Shown: piece after piece, positions 7,426-15,343 of the stretch
Position numbering within the stretch: position 1 is the stretch's first letter
How the letters are laid out: the number at the start of each line of letters is the position of its first letter
Assembly (NCBI RefSeq): GCF_022695985.1
Contig: NZ_JAAPBF010000062.1
Coordinates: 1 to 33,815, forward strand
Direction: 5' to 3'
Length of the DNA: 33,815 nt
Source: Streptomyces sp. NP-1717
GTDB lineage: Bacteria > Actinomycetota > Actinomycetes > Streptomycetales > Streptomycetaceae
Translations under genes and position numbers: made by a program
Notes under the pieces: model-generated
The model's database searches: none
What the model was told of the DNA's origin: nothing
Seen by the model: the letters and a program-made list of their open reading frames with translations, nothing else

Positions 7426-8385
7426 GTGGCGCAGCAGCAGACCGAACACCCGGACGCCGAGCACGGTGGGCCGGGAGCCGATCCGGGAGCCGGGCAGGGC
7501 CTCGACATGCTGGTCGTCGGCGGCAGCGGCGTGGACACCGTGGTGCGTGTCGACTCGCTCCCCGTCCCGCTCGCCGACGCGATCGGTGTCGGGCCGATCC
7601 GCGAATGGCCGGGACAGACCGGCGGCAATGTGGCCCTGGGCTGTCGGGCCCTCGGACTGAACGTCAAATTCCTCGACTTCATCGGTGACGACTGGACGGG
7701 CGGCCAGGTCCGTGAGCATCTGGCGAAGGGCAGGGTGGACTTCGAAGGGCTGATCTCGCCCGCGGGCACGCGCCGCGCGGTCAATCTCGTCGAGAAGACG
7801 GGCCGCAGGATGTCCCTCTACGACGCGCGCGATCCGGAAGACCTGCGGATGCCGCGCGAGTTCTACCTGCCGCATTTGCGGCGGGCCCGCCGCGTCCATG
7901 TGTCACTGACGAACTTCACCCGGTTCCTGCTGGACGACATCATCGAGCTGGGAATCCCGGTCTCGACCGATCTGCACGACTGGGACGGGGTGAACGCCTA
8001 CCACCGGGAGTTCGCCTACCGCGCGGATCTGGTCTTCCTCAGCGCCGCCGGTGCGCGCGAGCGCATAGCGCCGGTGATGCGGGAGATCCTGCGCGAGGGC
8101 AGGGCGCAGGCGGTGGTGGCCACCGCGGGAGCCGGCGGGTCGTACCTGCTGACCCGCGAAGGCAGCCGCACGCCCCGGCCGATCCCGGCGACCGTCCCGC
8201 CCGCACCGGTGGTGGACTCCAACGGCGCGGGCGACGCGTACGTCTCCGCTTTCCTGTACGGCCAGTTGACGGGGCGGGACCTGGACGACTGCGCCCGACT
8301 CGGCGCGGTCGCGGGCGCCTACGCGTGCACGGTGGAGGGCAGCTCGTCGCCGATCACCTCCGAGGCACTTCTGTCGGGCGTCTAG
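7426..8385 (+). CDS. PfkB-family carbohydrate kinase
   Basis: A 319-aa ribokinase-fold kinase that transfers phosphate from ATP to a sugar or nucleoside. I chose GTG at 7426 (AAGG eight bases upstream). The frame also opens at GTG 7327, which overlaps the TetR stop by GTGA, but that extension is Pro/Arg-rich and unlike the family. The fold begins at LDMLVVGGSGVDTVVRVD; the first PfkB signature is GQTGGNVALGCRALG (about 64-77), and the second is DSNGAGDAYVSAFLYG (about 264-279), where the Asp of GAGD (about 270) is the catalytic base. The 22-residue region before the fold is acidic and low-complexity. The sugar substrate cannot be told from the sequence. The next gene is convergent, with only 7 bases between the stops. 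Confidence 0.87.
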   Translation: MAQQQTEHPDAEHGGPGADPGAGQGLDMLVVGGSGVDTVVRVDSLPVPLADAIGVGPIREWPGQTGGNVALGCRALGLNVKFLDFIGDDWTGGQVREHLAKGRVDFEGLISPAGTRRAVNLVEKTGRRMSLYDARDPEDLRMPREFYLPHLRRARRVHVSLTNFTRFLLDDIIELGIPVSTDLHDWDGVNAYHREFAYRADLVFLSAAGARERIAPVMREILREGRAQAVVATAGAGGSYLLTREGSRTPRPIPATVPPAPVVDSNGAGDAYVSAFLYGQLTGRDLDDCARLGAVAGAYACTVEGSSSPITSEALLSGV

Positions 8386-8392
8386 GGCGCCG

Positions 8393-9394
8393 TCAGGTCT
8401 GCCTGAGAGGTTCGTACGCCTGGGCGTCGAGGCCGAACGTCCAGGCGACGCCCTCCTTGGCGGTACGGGTGCTGGGCGGCACCCGCAGCCAGTAGGTGCG
8501 GCTCGTGCCGTCGGGCTCCGGGGTGGAGTTGACGACCTCGACCATCACCACGTCCTCGTCGTCGTCGAGGGCGATCCGCCACAGGATGCCGGTCTCGTCC
8601 TTGCCGATCGGCTCGGCGCCGGATTCGGCGAGATAGCGGTCGTAGCCGTAGTACTCCAGCATCACGCGGCGCAGTTCCGCGTTCTCCTCGGCGCGGATCC
8701 GCGCCGGGTCGAGCGAGGTGAGTTCGGCGAGGAAGCCGGCCGGGACCGGCATACCGCGCCACGCGTAGAGCGCGAACCCGTCCGGGTAGGCCAGCGCCGG
8801 GCCGTCGCCGCGGTCGAGCCGTCCCGCCTCGTCGCGGTGCAGCTCCACCGGGCGTTCGCAGACCACCGTCACCTTCTCGTACGGCCACCACCAGCCGGCG
8901 TGGGCCGCCACCTCGGCGAGTCCCGCGAGCCGCTCGCCCCGGCCGTCGAACGCGGCGAGCCAGGCGGCGTCGTGCTGGCCGAGGACCGCGTCGAGCAGCA
9001 GCTGACGCGTCTCGGGCAGATCGGCGGGATCCATGGCCGGCGCGTCGGTGATGCCGGAGCGGATCCGCTCGGCGAGCGCCCGGGTGGTGTCCCACAGGCG
9101 GGCGCCGGTGGCGCCCCACCACTCGGCCCAGCCCGCGGGGCCCAACTCGTCGTGGATACGCCGCCGTTCCTCGGCCCACGGCTTGGTGCGCACCTCGTCA
9201 CGGACCGACCTGCCCTGATCGGTGAGGGCCCGGACGGCGTTGAGTCCGGCGAGCGGCGAGTCCGCCCACACGATCCGCTCCGGCTCGGTCAGTCCGGCCG
9301 TACGGTAGGCGAGCCGTATCCCCGCCTCGGCCGCCGGCCGGTCGGCCGCCCCTGTCGCCGCCGCGACGCCCCGCCACTTGTCCACCTGCTGCAT
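8393..9394 (-). CDS. DUF6745-like protein of unknown function
   Basis: A 333-aa soluble protein that I recognise only as DUF6745-like. I chose ATG at 9394 (MQQVDKWRGVAAATG), which is where family members appear to begin; a GTG at 9442 would add 16 residues. The N-terminal half is helical with Trp clusters (AEWWGATGARLWD, AHAGWWWPYEKV). The C-terminal half (about 175-320) looks beta-rich, with RGDGPALAYPDGFALYAWRGMPVP, MLEYYGYDRYLAESGAEPIGKDETGILWRI, VEVVNSTPEPDGTSRTYWLRVPP and a closing AYEPLRQT. No signal peptide, membrane segment or known catalytic motif is seen. It lies 111 bases downstream of a 109-aa gene on the same strand, and both diverge from the STM4011-4015-type operon. Proteins of this type often occur near leucine-rich proteins, so a functional link is plausible but inferred. 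Confidence 0.7.
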   Translation of the reverse strand: MQQVDKWRGVAAATGAADRPAAEAGIRLAYRTAGLTEPERIVWADSPLAGLNAVRALTDQGRSVRDEVRTKPWAEERRRIHDELGPAGWAEWWGATGARLWDTTRALAERIRSGITDAPAMDPADLPETRQLLLDAVLGQHDAAWLAAFDGRGERLAGLAEVAAHAGWWWPYEKVTVVCERPVELHRDEAGRLDRGDGPALAYPDGFALYAWRGMPVPAGFLAELTSLDPARIRAEENAELRRVMLEYYGYDRYLAESGAEPIGKDETGILWRIALDDDEDVVMVEVVNSTPEPDGTSRTYWLRVPPSTRTAKEGVAWTFGLDAQAYEPLRQT

Positions 9395-9505
9395 GTCTGA
9401 AGCCCCGTCCCCTGTTGTCACTGTCGTTCCGTTGCCCTGCACCGAACTGCCCTGCCTGCCCCGCGATCGCGCCGTGCCGTTCGCGCGTTCCGCCCGCCGG
9501 TGTCC

Positions 9506-9835
9506 TCAGTCGGCGACGACGCGCACCGCACCCGGCAGGTACTCGCGCTGGCGCACCACGAGGAACCACCCCTTGGGCAGCGGGATCGCCGCGTGCTCCT
9601 CGTGCACCACCCGGCCGCCCTCCGGCAGATGCAGCAGCATCGGCCCGAACTCCCCGCCGGTCTCCCGGACGAGCCTGCCGGGGCCCGTCACCGCGTGGGC
9701 GTGGCCCGTGACCTCTCCCAGCGCCAGGACGAGGCGGCCCCGCGCGTCCCTCGGCTCGCTCCGCGCCTCGGCGATGCCGGACGGCACGCTCTCCTCAGCG
9801 ACGGGCACGATGAGCACGTCTCCCTGCCGGTACAT
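9506..9835 (-). CDS. Conserved hypothetical protein, 109 aa, MYRQGDVLI type
   Basis: A small soluble protein of unknown function. ATG at 9835 has GGGGAGAG a few bases upstream. The sequence looks mostly beta: MYRQGDVLIVPV at the start, LALGEVTGHAHAV in the middle (about 38-50, with two His), MLLHLPEGGRVVHEEHAAIPLPKGWFLVVRQREYLPG near the end. The GEVTGHAH and HEEH His patterns could bind a metal or form a small active site, but I know no established function. It is probably cotranscribed with the DUF6745-like gene and starts 170 bases from the divergent STM4015-type operon. Size, start and codon use support a real gene. Confidence 0.72.
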   Translation of the reverse strand: MYRQGDVLIVPVAEESVPSGIAEARSEPRDARGRLVLALGEVTGHAHAVTGPGRLVRETGGEFGPMLLHLPEGGRVVHEEHAAIPLPKGWFLVVRQREYLPGAVRVVAD

Positions 9836-10005
9836 GGCTCTCCCCTCGACCGGACGGCGCCGAGTGCGCCGACCTGTGAACGACGCTAGACGCAGGGTCT
9901 GACAATCGGCTCCGCCCCCGGAACGGGGTTGTCAGTGGGGCCTGTTACAACTTCTCTCAGCAACAAGCCGATCAACGCCGACGCCCGGTGTCTGGAGCAC
10001 ACGCC
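9836..10005. promoter_or_regulatory. Divergent promoter region with a CTGACAA/TTGTCAG inverted repeat
   Basis: CTGACAA (9899-9905) and TTGTCAG (9929-9935) form a perfect 7-base inverted repeat. On each strand the outward-facing TTGTCA lies 11 bases from a TA-rich hexamer (TACAAC at 9946 on plus, TAGCGT at 9888 on minus). The symmetry suggests coordinated control of the two divergent gene sets. The 11-base spacing is too short for an ordinary -35/-10 pair, so TTGTCA may be an operator half-site or belong to another sigma class. A CCCCGGAACGGGG hairpin lies inside. Confidence 0.45.
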
Positions 10006-10947
10006 ATGACAGTTTCGAAGCACCTGCAGGAGTTGGACGGCCTGCCCGCCTTCGACTTCCCCGAAGCCGAACCGAAGGCGAAGCTCCCCGACGCGGGGTC
10101 GGTGGCCTGGCGTGTGAGCGTCGACGCGTACGACAGCGAGGAGGAGTGGGAGGAGGCGTTCGCGCGTTTCCTCAAGGCCGTCGACTCCACCGAGGTCCGC
10201 GCGCTGATCGTGGGCGCCTGGAGCGAGGCGTACGACTCCCCGCCGGACGAGCTGACAGAAGCCCTCATCGCGGCGAGCGACCGGCTGCCCTCGCTGCGGG
10301 CGCTGTTCGTCGGTGACATCACCTACGAGGAGTGCGAGATCTCCTGGATCAACCAGACGGCGATGGGCCCACTGATCAACGCCCTTCCGCAGCTCCGCTC
10401 GTTCGGGGTGCGCGGTGGTCAGTCGCTGGACATGACCGGGATCAAGCACGAGCGGCTGCGGTCACTGACCATCGAGACGGGCGGTCTGGACGCCGACGTG
10501 GTGCGTAACATCGGCGCGGCGGAACTGCCCGCGCTGGAGCATCTGGACATCTGGCTCGGCACGTCCTGGTACGGGGCGAACACCATCGTGGCGGACCTGG
10601 AGCCGTTCCTCACCGGAGCGCGCCTGCCCGCGCTGAAGTCACTGGCCCTGCGCAACAGCGAGATCCAGGACGACATAGCGGCGGCGCTGGCGGGAGCGCC
10701 GGTCGTGGCGCGCCTGGAGACCCTCGACCTGTCGATGGGCACCCTCGGGGACGAAGGCGCGGAGGCGCTGCTCGGCGGGCAGCCGCTCACGCACCTCAAG
10801 AAGCTCGATCTGCACCACCACTATCTGAGCGAGCCGATGCGGGAGCGGATCCGCGCCACGCTGGAGCCCGCCGGTGTGGTCGTGGACCTCTCAGAGTGCG
10901 AGTCGGCGAGGGACGACGAGTCGCGTTACACGGCGGTGGCGGAATGA
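10006..10947 (+). CDS. STM4015-family leucine-rich protein, copy A
   Basis: A 313-aa leucine-rich-repeat-like protein. ATG at 10006 has GGAG nine bases upstream; a GTG at 9988 is less likely. An N-terminal domain (SVAWRVSVDAYDSEEEWEEAFARFLKAVDS) precedes irregular repeats such as LPSLRALFVGDI, LPQLRSFGVRGG, LRSLTIETGGL, LPALEHLDIWLG, LPALKSLALRNSEIQDDIA, LETLDLSMGTLGDEGAEALL and LTHLKKLDLHHHYLS. After the last repeat comes an acidic linker ending in RYTAVAE at the very C-terminus. This matches the STM4015 family, named after a Salmonella locus, whose function is unknown. It is the first gene of a coupled operon and its stop overlaps the next start (ATGA). A scaffold or modification-substrate role is inference. 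Confidence 0.85.
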   Translation: MTVSKHLQELDGLPAFDFPEAEPKAKLPDAGSVAWRVSVDAYDSEEEWEEAFARFLKAVDSTEVRALIVGAWSEAYDSPPDELTEALIAASDRLPSLRALFVGDITYEECEISWINQTAMGPLINALPQLRSFGVRGGQSLDMTGIKHERLRSLTIETGGLDADVVRNIGAAELPALEHLDIWLGTSWYGANTIVADLEPFLTGARLPALKSLALRNSEIQDDIAAALAGAPVVARLETLDLSMGTLGDEGAEALLGGQPLTHLKKLDLHHHYLSEPMRERIRATLEPAGVVVDLSECESARDDESRYTAVAE

Positions 10948-11918
10948 GCGGCGCCGTCGAGATCAACCCCTACGAGCAGCTCTGCGGACTGCCCTTCTTC
11001 ACCCTCCCTCTCGACGAGGTCCCGGCACCGGGGACGCTGCCCGAGCCCGACGCCGTCGCCTGGCGGCTCGACTGCGGTTATGACGAGCAGTGGACTTTCG
11101 ACAAGGTGTGGCAGCGCTTCACGCAGGTCGTGGACACCGGACGCGTACGCGCGCTGGTCATCGGCCCGTGGTGGACCGGTGACTACTCGGGGCTGGGCCC
11201 CGCCATGGAGCTGATCATCGCCGACGCGGCGCGGTTCCCCGCCCTGCGCGGGCTGTTCCTGGCGGACGTGGACGGCGAGCGGTGCGAGATCTCCTGGCTG
11301 AGGATGACCGACGTCACCCCGGCGATCGAGGCGTTCCCCCTGCTTGAGGAGTTCCGCGTGCAGGGCTGCGGCGACACCTACGAGGACGGTGATCTGCGAC
11401 TGCGGCCGGTGAAGCACGAGCATCTGCGTGTGCTGTGTCTCGAATCGGGCGGGCTGCCGGGCTCCGTCGTGCGCGCCGTCGGCGCGAGCGAGCTGCCGGC
11501 GCTGGAGCGTCTGGAGCTGTGGCTGGGCGTCGAGGAGTACGGCGGCAGCGCCACCGTCGCCGATCTGGCACCCTTCCTCGACGGCGGCCGATTCCCGCGG
11601 CTGCGTCATCTGGGGCTCCAGAACAGCGAGATCCAGGACGAGATCGTCGGCGCGGTGGCCTCCGCGCCGGTCGTGGCCGGGCTCGAAACACTGGCGCTGT
11701 CCATGGGTACGCTCGGCGACGAGGGTGCCGAGGCACTCCTCACCGGCCAGCCGCTCACCCACCTCAAAGAGCTGGACTTGGACCACCACTTCATGTCACC
11801 GGCCTGGACCGCGCGGATCCAGGAGGCTCTGGAGCCGCACGGTGTGCGGGTGAAGCTGGAGCCTGCCGACGACATCGACGAAGACGACGAGTGGCGTTAT
11901 GTCGCCGTCTCCGAGTAG
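10944..11918 (+). CDS. STM4015-family leucine-rich protein, copy B (tandem paralogue)
   Basis: A 324-aa paralogue of the preceding gene. Its ATG overlaps the upstream stop (ATGA), implying translational coupling. The two share the same architecture throughout: DAVAWRLDCGYDEQWTF..VWQRFTQVVDTGRVRALVIG, CEISWL, the LRR-like units LPALERLELWLGVEEYGG and LGLQNSEIQDEIVGAVASAPVVAGLETL, then LSMGTLGDEGAEALLTGQPLTHLKELDLDHHFMS. The tail is again acidic and ends WRYVAVSE. Divergence is greatest in the N-terminal third and around the substituted GCGDTYEDGDLRLRPVK segment, so this is an old duplication rather than a recent copy. Its 3' end overlaps the STM4014-type gene by 20 bases. Function unknown. Confidence 0.85.
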   Translation: MSGAVEINPYEQLCGLPFFTLPLDEVPAPGTLPEPDAVAWRLDCGYDEQWTFDKVWQRFTQVVDTGRVRALVIGPWWTGDYSGLGPAMELIIADAARFPALRGLFLADVDGERCEISWLRMTDVTPAIEAFPLLEEFRVQGCGDTYEDGDLRLRPVKHEHLRVLCLESGGLPGSVVRAVGASELPALERLELWLGVEEYGGSATVADLAPFLDGGRFPRLRHLGLQNSEIQDEIVGAVASAPVVAGLETLALSMGTLGDEGAEALLTGQPLTHLKELDLDHHFMSPAWTARIQEALEPHGVRVKLEPADDIDEDDEWRYVAVSE

Positions 11919-13098
11919 CGGCGAGCCGCGCCTGGCGGTCGTCGGCAATCCCGCCAACCGGCGTGTGCGGCTGTTCCAGGACGCGGTCCGGGCCGCGGGC
12001 CTGCCGCCGGCCCGTGAGGTGGCCTGGCTCGATGTGCTGGGCGGGCGTGCCGAGTTCCGTCCGGGTGAGACCGTCCGGGTCGAGTCGCCGGGCGAGGACG
12101 CGGCGGTGGAGCGGCTGCTGCGCGGCGGGGACGACCCGACACGGGTCGAGGGCACGGCGCTCTGGTACGAGCGGTTCGTCTCCGCCGTAAGGGAGTTGGG
12201 CCGGGCCGCACAGGACGGGGGAGCGCGGCTCCTGGACGACCCGGACGAGCTGGCGGTGCTCTTCGACAAGCGGCTGTGCCACGAGGTGCTGGACCTCGCC
12301 TCCGTCCCCGTGCCTCCGTCGCCGACCTCGGGGCCCCGTGCCCCGGCCGTGCGAGGCTGGGACGACGTACGCGCGCTGATGGAAGGTCCCGGCATGCGCC
12401 GGGCGTTCGTCAAACTCGCCCACGGATCGTCGGCCTCCGGGGTGCTGGCGGTCGAGACCGCCGGACCCGGTCGGGTGCGGGCGACGACATCGGTCGAACG
12501 CGACGCCGCCGGGCGGCTGTTCAACTCGCTGCGGGTACGGCGCCTGACCACCGAGCACGAGGTGGCGGCGATCGTCGACGCGCTGGCCCCGGACGGGCTG
12601 CATGTCGAGCGGTGGCTGCCGAAGGCCTCGCAGCACGGCAGGGCGGCCGATCTGCGGGTGGTGGTCGTCGCGGGCCGGGCGACGCACGCCGTCGTACGTA
12701 CCAGTTCGTCGCCCATGACCAATCTCCATCTCGGCGGGGCCCGTGGCGATCTGAACGCGGCACGGGAGGCGACCGAGGCGGCGGGGGGCGGCCGGAGCTG
12801 GGCCGCCGCGCTGGAGATCTGCGAGCGGGCCGCCGCGTGCTTCCCCGGCACACACTGTGTGGGGGTGGACCTGCTGCCCGCGACCGGCTGGCGCCGCTTC
12901 GCCGTCGGCGAGGTCAACGCCTTCGGTGATCTGCTGCCGGGGCTCACCGGACTGCCGGGAAGCGGCGCGGAGGGCCTGGACACGTACGGGGCGCAGCTCG
13001 CGGCCCTGCGGGCGGGCGACCGTCGGGGCGGCGCGCGGGTCGACGGCGGCGCCGCCGCCACCGATGTCACGGGGCGGGAGCACCATGTCCACGTCTGA
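11899..13098 (+). CDS. STM4014-family protein (ATP-grasp-like)
   Basis: A 399-aa protein that I assign to the STM4014 family by layout and neighbours. ATG at 11899 lies inside the end of the previous gene (20-base overlap). An N-terminal pre-ATP-grasp-like domain starts RLAVVGNPANRRVRLFQDAV. The central and C-terminal parts resemble an ATP-grasp ligase: LDDPDELAVLFDKRLCHEVL (about 113-132), FVKLAHGSSASGVLAVE (about 170-186, nucleotide-binding Lys and flexible loop), LHVERWLPKASQHGRAADLRVVVVAGRATHAVVRTSSSPMTNLHLGG (about 234-280) and GVDLLPATGWRRFAVGEVNAFGDLLPGL (metal-binding Asp/Glu/Asn, about 321-348). ATP-grasp enzymes make amide or ester bonds to amino acids or peptides. The substrate is unknown. 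The last about 30 residues are Gly/Arg-rich and overlap the next gene. Confidence 0.78.
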   Translation: MSPSPSSGEPRLAVVGNPANRRVRLFQDAVRAAGLPPAREVAWLDVLGGRAEFRPGETVRVESPGEDAAVERLLRGGDDPTRVEGTALWYERFVSAVRELGRAAQDGGARLLDDPDELAVLFDKRLCHEVLDLASVPVPPSPTSGPRAPAVRGWDDVRALMEGPGMRRAFVKLAHGSSASGVLAVETAGPGRVRATTSVERDAAGRLFNSLRVRRLTTEHEVAAIVDALAPDGLHVERWLPKASQHGRAADLRVVVVAGRATHAVVRTSSSPMTNLHLGGARGDLNAAREATEAAGGGRSWAAALEICERAAACFPGTHCVGVDLLPATGWRRFAVGEVNAFGDLLPGLTGLPGSGAEGLDTYGAQLAALRAGDRRGGARVDGGAAATDVTGREHHVHV

Positions 13099-13936
13099 GA
13101 CAGCGATCTCCGCGGGGCTGCCCGACATGGGCCGGGTCGTCGGCCACGACGACCTGCTGCTGGTCACGCTCGACACGCTGCGTTTCGACGTGGCGGCCGA
13201 GCTGGCCGAGGCAGGGAGGCTGCCGAATCTCGCGCGTCATCTGCCGGGTGGCCGCTGGGAGAGGCGGCACGCACCCGGCAGCTTCACCTACGCCTCGCAC
13301 CAGGCGATGTTCGCGGGTTTCCTGCCGACTCCCGCGGCGCCGGGGCCGCATCCGCGACTGTTCGCGGCGCGGTTCGAGGGCAGCGAATCGACGGCCGACA
13401 GGACGTTCGTCTTCGACACGCCCGATCTCGTGTCCGGTCTCGCGGACGCCGGGTACCGGACGGTGTGCATCGGGGGTGTCGGCTTCTTCAACAAGCGCGG
13501 CCCGCTCGGTTCCGTACTGCCGGGGATGTTCCAGGAGAGCCACTGGGCACCGGAGTTCGGTGTGGCGTCGCCGACGTCGTTCGAGTCGCAGGTGGCTCGC
13601 GCGCGGGAGGTCGTGGCCGGGCTGCCCGCCGAGCAGCGGCTGTTCCTCTTCGTCAACGTGCCGTCGCTGCACCAGCCGAACTGGTTCCATCTGCCCGGCG
13701 CCACCCGTGCGGCGGGGGACTCGCGGGAGACGCACGCCGCCGCTCTCGAATACGTCGACCGGCACATCGGGCGGCTGTTCGCCGCCGCGAGCAGCCGGCG
13801 CCGCTGCTTCACGATCGTCTGTTCCGACCACGGCACGGCCTACGGAGACGACGGGTGGAGCGGCCACCGTCTGGGCCACGAGTCCGTCTGGACCGTGCCG
13901 TACGCCCACTTCTTCCTGGAACCTGGGGCACCCTGA
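13085..13936 (+). CDS. STM4013/SEN3800-family hydrolase (alkaline phosphatase/sulfatase fold)
   Basis: A 283-aa metal-dependent hydrolase. ATG at 13085 has GGGAG upstream and overlaps the STM4014-type gene by 14 bases; the same frame is open far upstream but only as a shadow. The phosphatase/sulfatase fold is seen in LLLVTLDTLRFDVA (metal-binding Asp30, Thr31 in the usual nucleophile region), FTYASHQAMFAGFLP, LFVNVPSLHQPNWFHLPGA and the C-terminal CSDHGTAYGDDGWSGHRLGHES, where Asp248, His249 and His261/His265 should bind metals. It is shorter than typical sulfatases and lacks the C-x-P-S-R formylglycine motif, so hydrolysis of a phosphate or related ester is more likely than sulfate (inference). 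No secretion signal. Its stop overlaps the next start by one base (TGATG). Confidence 0.84.
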   Translation: MSTSETAISAGLPDMGRVVGHDDLLLVTLDTLRFDVAAELAEAGRLPNLARHLPGGRWERRHAPGSFTYASHQAMFAGFLPTPAAPGPHPRLFAARFEGSESTADRTFVFDTPDLVSGLADAGYRTVCIGGVGFFNKRGPLGSVLPGMFQESHWAPEFGVASPTSFESQVARAREVVAGLPAEQRLFLFVNVPSLHQPNWFHLPGATRAAGDSRETHAAALEYVDRHIGRLFAAASSRRRCFTIVCSDHGTAYGDDGWSGHRLGHESVWTVPYAHFFLEPGAP

Positions 13937-15324
13937 TGACCGACCCGACAAGCACCACCACCATCGCGCCGCGTCCGTACGAGAGTTACGTCTACGCGTA
14001 CCCGCACAAGACGGCGTACCGCCCGCTCGCCGACCGCCCGGTCCTGAGCGAGCTGTGGGCGGGTGAACGCAAGGACGCGCTCTCGCTCTATCTGCACATT
14101 CCGTTCTGTGAGGTGCGCTGCGGCTTCTGCAATCTCTTCACGCGGATCGGCGCGCCCGGCGAACTGACGACCCGTTATCTGGACGCGCTGGACCGGCAGG
14201 CGGCGGCCGTCGCCGACGCGCTGCACGCGCACACCGGTCCGGCCACCGGCACCGGCACCGGCACCGAGGCGGACGCGGTGCGCTTCGCCGCGGCGGCCTT
14301 CGGCGGTGGCACGCCCACCTTCCTCACGGCCGGCGAGCTGGAGCGGCTGTGCGACATCGCCGAGAAGCGGATGGGCGCCGATCTGCGGGCCGTTCCCCTC
14401 TCCGTCGAGACGTCGCCGTCGACCGCGACGGCCGACCGGCTGTCGGTACTGGCCGACCGGGGGGCCACACGGCTGAGCATCGGCGTGCAGAGCTTCGTCG
14501 AGGAGGAGGCGAAGGCGGCGGTGCGCCCGCAGCGCCGCGCCGACGTCGAGGCGGCCCTCGGCCGGATCCGGGACGCGCGCATCCCGGTCCTCAACATCGA
14601 CCTCATCTACGGCATCGACGGCCAGACGCCCCGGTCCTGGCGGCTCTCGCTCGACGCGGCGCTCGCCTGGCGGCCCGAGGAGCTGTATCTCTACCCGCTG
14701 TACGCCCGGCCGTTGACCCCGCTCGGCGAGCGCGCCCATCCCAGCGAGGCCGGCTGGGACGCGCAGCGGCTGGAGCTGTACCGCCAGGGGCGGGACCATC
14801 TCCTCTCCCAGGGCTACGAGCAGGTGTCGATGCGGATGTTCCGGCTGCCCGGCGCGCCGCGTGAGGGGGCGGACGACTACGCGTGCCAGACCGACGGCAT
14901 GATCGGCCTCGGCTGCGGCGCGCGGTCGTACACCTCGGACCTGCACTACTCCTTCGACTACGCGGTCGGGATGCGCGAGATACGCACGATCATCGACGCG
15001 TACACGGTCACCGAGGACTTCTCCCGCGCCGAGGTGGGGCGTGCGGTCGACGCGCACGAGGCGCGCCGGCGTCATCTGCTCCAGTCGCTGCTCCAGGCCG
15101 GGGGCATGGTGGTGGCCGACTACGGCGAGCGGTTCGGCAGCGGCCCCTACGACGACTTCCCCGCCGAGCTGAACCGTTTCGCCGGCCTCGGCTGGCTCGA
15201 CACGGACGCCGGCCCCGGCCTGCTGCGGCTCTCGCCCGAGGGCCTGGCCCACTCGGACGCGCTGGGCCCGGCGCTGTTCTCCCCCGCCGTCCGCGCGGCG
15301 ATGGCGTCGTACGAACCGAAGTGA
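13936..15324 (+). CDS. STM4012-family radical SAM protein (HemN-like)
   Basis: A 462-aa radical SAM protein. ATG at 13936 shares a base with the previous stop. The 4Fe-4S motif C-x3-C-x2-C is in IPFCEVRCGFCNLF (Cys58, Cys62, Cys65), the arrangement of the HemN/coproporphyrinogen-oxidase-like branch. Further landmarks are AFGGGTPTFL (SAM-binding GGTP), LSVETSPST, RLSIGVQSFVEEEAKAAVRPQ and IDLIYGIDGQTPRSW, all HemN-like. The C-terminal part (about 300-462) has SMRMFRLP, GLGCGARSYTSDLHYSFDYAV and a HemN-C-like helical end. A short codon repeat encoding alternating Thr/Gly lies near residues 100-108. In this neighbourhood the protein is unlikely to be the haem-pathway enzyme; it probably modifies a peptide, protein or small product made by its operon. 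Confidence 0.88.
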   Translation: MTDPTSTTTIAPRPYESYVYAYPHKTAYRPLADRPVLSELWAGERKDALSLYLHIPFCEVRCGFCNLFTRIGAPGELTTRYLDALDRQAAAVADALHAHTGPATGTGTGTEADAVRFAAAAFGGGTPTFLTAGELERLCDIAEKRMGADLRAVPLSVETSPSTATADRLSVLADRGATRLSIGVQSFVEEEAKAAVRPQRRADVEAALGRIRDARIPVLNIDLIYGIDGQTPRSWRLSLDAALAWRPEELYLYPLYARPLTPLGERAHPSEAGWDAQRLELYRQGRDHLLSQGYEQVSMRMFRLPGAPREGADDYACQTDGMIGLGCGARSYTSDLHYSFDYAVGMREIRTIIDAYTVTEDFSRAEVGRAVDAHEARRRHLLQSLLQAGGMVVADYGERFGSGPYDDFPAELNRFAGLGWLDTDAGPGLLRLSPEGLAHSDALGPALFSPAVRAAMASYEPK

Positions 15325-15343
15325 GACAGACAGTGAGACAGAC

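Noticed and set aside
14238..14268. Hexanucleotide repeat (ACCGGC units) inside the STM4012 gene
   Set aside because: It encodes a short Thr/Gly run in a loop and keeps frame; possible slippage site, but too short to call a phase-variation tract.
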